Below, piece by piece: positions 60,859 through 64,000 of a DNA stretch of 64,000 bases; position 1 is the first letter of the stretch; every line of letters begins with the position of its first letter. Source of the DNA: CAYRYU01 sp964428355 (GTDB taxonomy: Bacteria > Muiribacteriota > Ozemobacteria > Ozemobacterales > Ozemobacteraceae); contig CAYRYU010000025.1 of the NCBI GenBank assembly GCA_964428355.1, forward strand, positions 12,909 through 76,908. The letters are read 5' to 3'. The notes under the pieces are model-generated. The model searched no databases, was not told where the DNA came from, and saw only the letters and a list, made by a program, of their open reading frames with translations. The translations under genes and the position numbers were made by a program.

Positions 60859-61336
60859 GTTTCAGCTCCTCCGTCTTTTTCGATTGGCCAGTCGCGTCCT
60901 GGACCGCCTCGATGATCTGCTTGTAACCGGTGCAGCGGCAGAAGTTGCCCTCGATCGCTTCCTGGATTTCCCTTTTTGAAGGTTTCGGATTCTCCTTCAG
61001 AAGGACTTTTACCGACATGATCATTCCGGGGGTGCAGAAACCGCATTGGACAGCATGGTGCTTCTGGAATGAGGCTTGAAGCTTCGAAAGCTTGCCGTTC
61101 TTCGCTTCCCCCTCGATCGTCTCGATATGCGCCCCGTCTGCCTCCGCGGCCAGGACAAGGCATGAGTTCACGGTCTTCCCGTCCATGATGACGGTGCATG
61201 CTCCGCATTCCCCCGCTCCGCAGCCCTCTTTCGTGCCGGTCAGGCCGATGTCTTCCCGCAGGAAACGGAGAAGGGTGGAGCTTTCCGCCACATCCCGCTG
61301 GTATTTCCTTCCGTTGATGGTCACGGTGATTTTCAT
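60851..61336 (-). CDS. Xanthine-dehydrogenase-family 2Fe-2S subunit
   Basis: 161 residues. First [2Fe-2S] site: C39, C44, C47, C59 (EGCGAGECGACTV). Second: C98, C101, C133, C135 (QCGFCTPGM, NFCRCTGY). Carries electrons from the Mo centre to FAD. All eight ligands are present. Lies 45 nt after the FAD subunit gene and overlaps the Mo subunit gene. Confidence 0.95.
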   Translation of the reverse strand: MKITVTINGRKYQRDVAESSTLLRFLREDIGLTGTKEGCGAGECGACTVIMDGKTVNSCLVLAAEADGAHIETIEGEAKNGKLSKLQASFQKHHAVQCGFCTPGMIMSVKVLLKENPKPSKREIQEAIEGNFCRCTGYKQIIEAVQDATGQSKKTEELKRA

Positions 61337-61381
61337 GTTCCCTCCAGCTTCTTCTTCAAAAAAACCTTGGCTTCAGCCTGA

Positions 61382-62251
61382 CTATTGGCCATTGCCGGCA
61401 AGGCGGCGGGCTTTTCCACGACCGGTGGCCACGTCCCCGGCAAGCATCCTGTAAAGTTTTTCCACGAAGTTCCGGGCCATGAACAGACGGAATTCCTGCG
61501 ATGCCCGGATGTCCGTGATCGGCTTGATCGCATCCCCGACCTTTTCGACCACTTTTCCCAGCGGAGTCGAAGCCGGGAGATCCTCGATGACCACAGGTGT
61601 GGGGGCGGCCGCACCAAGCGCGATCCGGAGATTGTTCCCATTGCGGATCATTGCCACGCTAACGAGAGCGAGGTCATGCCCCTTTATCCTCTTCAGCTTT
61701 TCCATTCCACCCCTCGCTCCGGCCATGTCGGGGGAAACGATGATCCGTTCAACGATTTCGCCCCTCTGAAGGCGCGTCTTCTTCACTCCGGTGAAGAAAT
61801 CCCGGAGGGGGATCAGCCGCCGACGGCCGGCGGAGGCGGTTTCGACGGAAGCACCCAGCGCGAGCAGGGCCGTCCCGAGATCGGCGCAGGGAGAGGCTGT
61901 GCAAATGTTTCCGGCGATGGTGGCCCGGTTCCTCAACTGGGGGGACCCTATCCTGGATGCGGCATCGGCGATGAGAGGAAACTTCGAGGCGATCACGCGG
62001 TCAGAAATCAGCTGGAAACATGTGACCGCAGCCCCGATCGAAAGCCCTTCCACGGGGTCGAAGGAGATAATCCGGTATTCGGGTATCTTCTTGATGTCGA
62101 CCAGGATCCCGGGTTTCTCTTTTCCTCCGCGAACATCCACGAGAAGATCCGTGCCTCCCGCGAGGATTTTCGAACTTGCCTTGTTTTCGTCGAGAAAAGC
62201 CAGCAGCTCCTTCCGCCCGGTCGGAGCGAAGTAACAGAATTCGTGCAGCAT
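61382..62251 (-). CDS. Xanthine-dehydrogenase-family FAD-binding subunit
   Basis: 289 residues from the ATG at 62251, chosen for GGAGGG 5 nt upstream. FAD_binding_5 motifs: ILAGGTDLLVDVR, SIGAAVTCFQL, RNRATIAGNICTASPCADLG. C-terminal CO-dehydrogenase flavoprotein-like domain. Completes a three-subunit enzyme and heads the minus operon. Electron acceptor unknown. Confidence 0.93.
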   Translation of the reverse strand: MLHEFCYFAPTGRKELLAFLDENKASSKILAGGTDLLVDVRGGKEKPGILVDIKKIPEYRIISFDPVEGLSIGAAVTCFQLISDRVIASKFPLIADAASRIGSPQLRNRATIAGNICTASPCADLGTALLALGASVETASAGRRRLIPLRDFFTGVKKTRLQRGEIVERIIVSPDMAGARGGMEKLKRIKGHDLALVSVAMIRNGNNLRIALGAAAPTPVVIEDLPASTPLGKVVEKVGDAIKPITDIRASQEFRLFMARNFVEKLYRMLAGDVATGRGKARRLAGNGQ

Positions 62252-62287
62252 CCATCCCTCCTGTCTTTGGTCCGGTTTTGTCATCCT

Positions 62288-62316
62288 ATAATCTCCCAAA
62301 CCGGGAAATTTGGCAA
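62288..62316 (-). promoter_or_regulatory. Possible sigma-70 promoter of the xanthine dehydrogenase operon
   Basis: On the minus strand TTGCCA (62311-62316), 17-nt spacer, GATTAT (62288-62293), 37 nt before the ATG at 62251. Confidence 0.35.
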
Positions 62317-62437
62317 CGAAATTTCACCCATCCACCCGTTTGACACCGGTGGTGTGGGAGTGTACCATCGTTTCGGTTTTCGGAATGAAGGAAACCAGCG
62401 TAAATCCAGTTGTCCTGGGCAAAAGGAGCTTCCGGGA

Positions 62438-63286
62438 ATGGTCAGGGAAATACCGGTCCGGAAAGTCGCGGATTCGGTCGCGGAACTTCTGGTCACAGCC
62501 TGCCAGGACCTTCGCCCCGATGTTCTGGCCTCCCTGGAAGCCGCCCTAGAGCGGGAGGAATCCCCGATCGGAAGGGCGGTCCTCGGGCAGATTCTTGAAA
62601 ATTCGCTTGTTGCCAGGATGGAGCGGATTCCGATCTGCCAGGACACCGGCTTTCCTGTGGTCTTCCTCGAAATCGGCCAGGATGTCCATTTCACGGGGGG
62701 TGACCTCGCCTCCGCCGTGAACGATGGAGTGAGAAAGGCCTCCCTGGAGGGGTTCCTCAGGAAATCCCTTATCGCCAACCCGATGACCCTCCCCAGGAAC
62801 ACGGGAGACAACACCCCTTCGATCATCCATTCGGAAATCACGGCCGGGGATCGGGTGAAAGTCACCGTCCTCCCGAAGGGGGGTGGGGCGGAGAACGCCA
62901 GCCGGATCGCGATGCTTACCCCGGCGGAAGGCGCGGAAGGGGTGAGGAAGTTCGTTCTCGACACCGTTAGGATGGCTGGCCCCAACCCTTGTCCCCCACT
63001 TGTGATCGGCGTGGGCGTCGGGGGAACCTTCGATTACGTGGCCTTTCTCGCGAAAAAGGCTCTTCTGCGGGGAATGGGCCAGAGAAATGGGGATCCAAGG
63101 CTTGCCTTCCTCGAGACCTCTTTCCTTGAGGACGTGAACAAATTGGGTATCGGCCCCGCCGGCCTGGGAGGACGGATCACCGCCCTGGATCTTTTCCTCG
63201 AGGAGTTTCCGAGGCATCTGGCGAGTTTTCCGGTGGCGGTGAACATCCAGTGTCATGCGGCAAGGAGCAGGTCGGCTACGATATGA
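62438..63286 (+). CDS. Class I fumarate hydratase, alpha (N-terminal) subunit
   Basis: 282 residues from the ATG at 62438 with AGGAG about 10 nt upstream. Iron-sulfur ligands C67 (ICQDTGFPV), C185 (NPCPPLVIGVGVGG) and C272 (NIQCHAARS) are in the usual positions. Catalyses fumarate + water to malate with a [4Fe-4S] cluster; a related tartrate dehydratase cannot be ruled out. The beta subunit follows 22 nt later. Confidence 0.92.
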   Translation: MVREIPVRKVADSVAELLVTACQDLRPDVLASLEAALEREESPIGRAVLGQILENSLVARMERIPICQDTGFPVVFLEIGQDVHFTGGDLASAVNDGVRKASLEGFLRKSLIANPMTLPRNTGDNTPSIIHSEITAGDRVKVTVLPKGGGAENASRIAMLTPAEGAEGVRKFVLDTVRMAGPNPCPPLVIGVGVGGTFDYVAFLAKKALLRGMGQRNGDPRLAFLETSFLEDVNKLGIGPAGLGGRITALDLFLEEFPRHLASFPVAVNIQCHAARSRSATI

Positions 63287-63308
63287 TCCCGGGCTGTTGG
63301 AGAGGCTG

Positions 63309-63866
63309 ATGAACGGATCCGTCGAGATCACAACGCCGCTATCGGACGACGTCGTGAAAAGCCTGAGGTCAGGCGCCCAGGTAACGCTTTCAGGGACGAT
63401 CTACTCCGCGCGGGACGCCGCGCACAAGAAGCTCTTGGAATTGATCCTCTCGGGAAAACCGCTTCCTTTCGACCTCCGGGGGAGCGTCATCTTCTACCTG
63501 GGACCTTCTCCCGCCCCACCTGGCCGGATCATCGGGTCGGCAGGTCCCACCACGAGCGGGCGGATGGACTCCTTCGTCCGGGTGCTCATGGAACGTGGAC
63601 TGAAGGGCATGATCGGGAAGGGAAAACGCAGCCCCGAGGTGATTGGCCTTTTGAAGGAGTTCGTTGGAGTCTACTTCGGTGCCACGGGTGGGACGGGTGC
63701 GCTCCTGGCCAGGTCGGTAAAGGAATCCAATCTCCTGGCTTTTCCCGAACTCGGCCCCGAGGCCATTCTTCGGCTCAGGGTGGAAGCCCTTCCACTCATC
63801 GTCATCGACGACTGCTACGGAAATGACCTGTATTCGGAAAGTGTGGCCCGTTGGGAACGCGGCTAA
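63309..63866 (+). CDS. Class I fumarate hydratase, beta (C-terminal) subunit
   Basis: 185 residues from the ATG at 63309 (GGAG upstream); an ATG at 63255 overlapping the alpha subunit is less likely. Family features: GTIYSARDAAHKKL, YLGPSPAPPGRIIGSAGPTT, GKGKRS, FPELGPEAI. Partner of the upstream subunit. Followed by a GC-rich tandem repeat, then another gene start. Confidence 0.92.
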   Translation: MNGSVEITTPLSDDVVKSLRSGAQVTLSGTIYSARDAAHKKLLELILSGKPLPFDLRGSVIFYLGPSPAPPGRIIGSAGPTTSGRMDSFVRVLMERGLKGMIGKGKRSPEVIGLLKEFVGVYFGATGGTGALLARSVKESNLLAFPELGPEAILRLRVEALPLIVIDDCYGNDLYSESVARWERG

Positions 63867-63914
63867 CCGGCCGCGCCTGGCCGGCCGCGCCTAGCCCGCC
63901 GCGCCTGGCCGGCC
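63867..63914. repeat. 14-bp GC-rich tandem repeat (three copies plus part)
   Basis: CCGGCCGCGCCTGG-type units at 63867-63880, 63881-63894 and 63895-63908, with one or two changes each, then CCGGCC. Starts right after the fumarase stop and ends before the next ribosome site; no gene can be supported in it. Confidence 0.85.
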
Positions 63915-63927
63915 CGAGGAGGATGAA

Positions 63928-64000
63928 ATGACAGGGAAACCAGAAACCGCCAAACTCCTGGCCAAGGCGAACGAGCCTTCGAAAGAGGCCATGAGGCTCC
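63928..64000 (+). CDS. Start of a gene cut by the right edge (possibly malic enzyme)
   Basis: ATG at 63928 with GAGGAGG upstream; 24 residues visible (MTGKPETAKLLAKANEPSKE, then AMRL). The N-terminal pattern and place after fumarase would fit a malic enzyme converting malate to pyruvate, but so short a piece cannot prove it. Confidence 0.6.
   Translation, partial: MTGKPETAKLLAKANEPSKEAMRL

Noticed and set aside
58222..60915. Long (897-codon) plus-strand open frame antisense to the molybdenum subunit
   Set aside because: It mirrors a strongly conserved gene in high-GC DNA, has no domain-like composition and no ribosome site; it is a shadow.
61385..62437. N-terminal extension of the fumarase alpha frame
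   Set aside because: The frame is open far upstream but overlaps the FAD subunit antisense; class I fumarase alpha subunits start near 62438, where a ribosome site exists.
1..64000. Mobile element, prophage or genomic island
   Set aside because: No transposase, integrase, phage gene, tRNA-flanked repeat or abrupt composition change was found.

Overview
The window is GC-rich and densely coded. Many adjacent genes share ATGA/GTGA stop-start overlaps. A TonB-dependent receptor, prepilin-type proteins, lipoproteins and periplasmic sensor domains point to a diderm (Gram-negative-type) bacterium. The mix of repeated pseudopilin operons, two Flp pilins, two very large SpoIIE-type phosphatases, giant TPR/HEAT proteins and few recognisable neighbours suggests an under-described lineage. 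Candidate phylum Riflebacteria (Ozemobacteria) would fit, but that is impression, not proof. No rRNA, tRNA, CRISPR array, phage or insertion sequence was seen.

Region 1 (1-7.4 kb): the end of a secreted protein related to the 895-aa protein of region 2; an Hpt protein and a CheY-like receiver facing a hybrid histidine kinase (a full phosphorelay set); then kinase, YfiR-like periplasmic protein and TonB receptor in one minus-strand unit. A perfect 60-bp tandem duplication sits on the receptor start codon.

Region 2 (6.6-13.4 kb): an operon of exported HAD phosphatase, three pseudopilins (PilW-, PilV- and PilX-like), a large secreted Ig-like protein and a TPR/HEAT protein. Region 3 (13.4-19.7 kb): two giant membrane-bound SpoIIE/PP2C phosphatases that overlap by 4 bp. 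Region 4 (19.9-26.6 kb): a NamZ-like (DUF1343) protein coupled to a second set of three pseudopilins, then an LtaS/sulfatase-type membrane enzyme.

Region 5 (26.7-33.1 kb): a small zinc-ribbon protein, CheR, a Nudix hydrolase, an 856-aa TPR protein and a beta-helix lipoprotein. Region 6 (33.1-36.1 kb): two Flp pilins, each behind a sigma-54-type promoter and followed by a terminator, flanking a DUF362 protein and a terpenoid-cyclase-fold protein. Region 7 (36-44.4 kb): five large GT-C-type membrane proteins, two clearly paralogous.

Region 8 (44.5-56.5 kb): an SH3-domain protein, small secreted proteins, a membrane-bound spermidine-synthase-like protein, HflX, a PrsW-like protease with a zinc ribbon, a zinc-ribbon/PD40 protein, a linalool-dehydratase-isomerase-like protein with a small membrane partner, and a UDP-galactopyranose-mutase-like flavoprotein. 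Region 9 (56.5-64 kb): a xanthine-dehydrogenase-type operon (FAD, FeS and Mo subunits plus DUF2877) divergent from a two-subunit class I fumarase, followed by the start of another gene, possibly malic enzyme. The main theme is cell-surface assembly (pilins, secreted adhesin-like proteins, glycosylation-type membrane enzymes) with phosphorelay and phosphatase signalling; the last 6 kb is central and purine-type metabolism.
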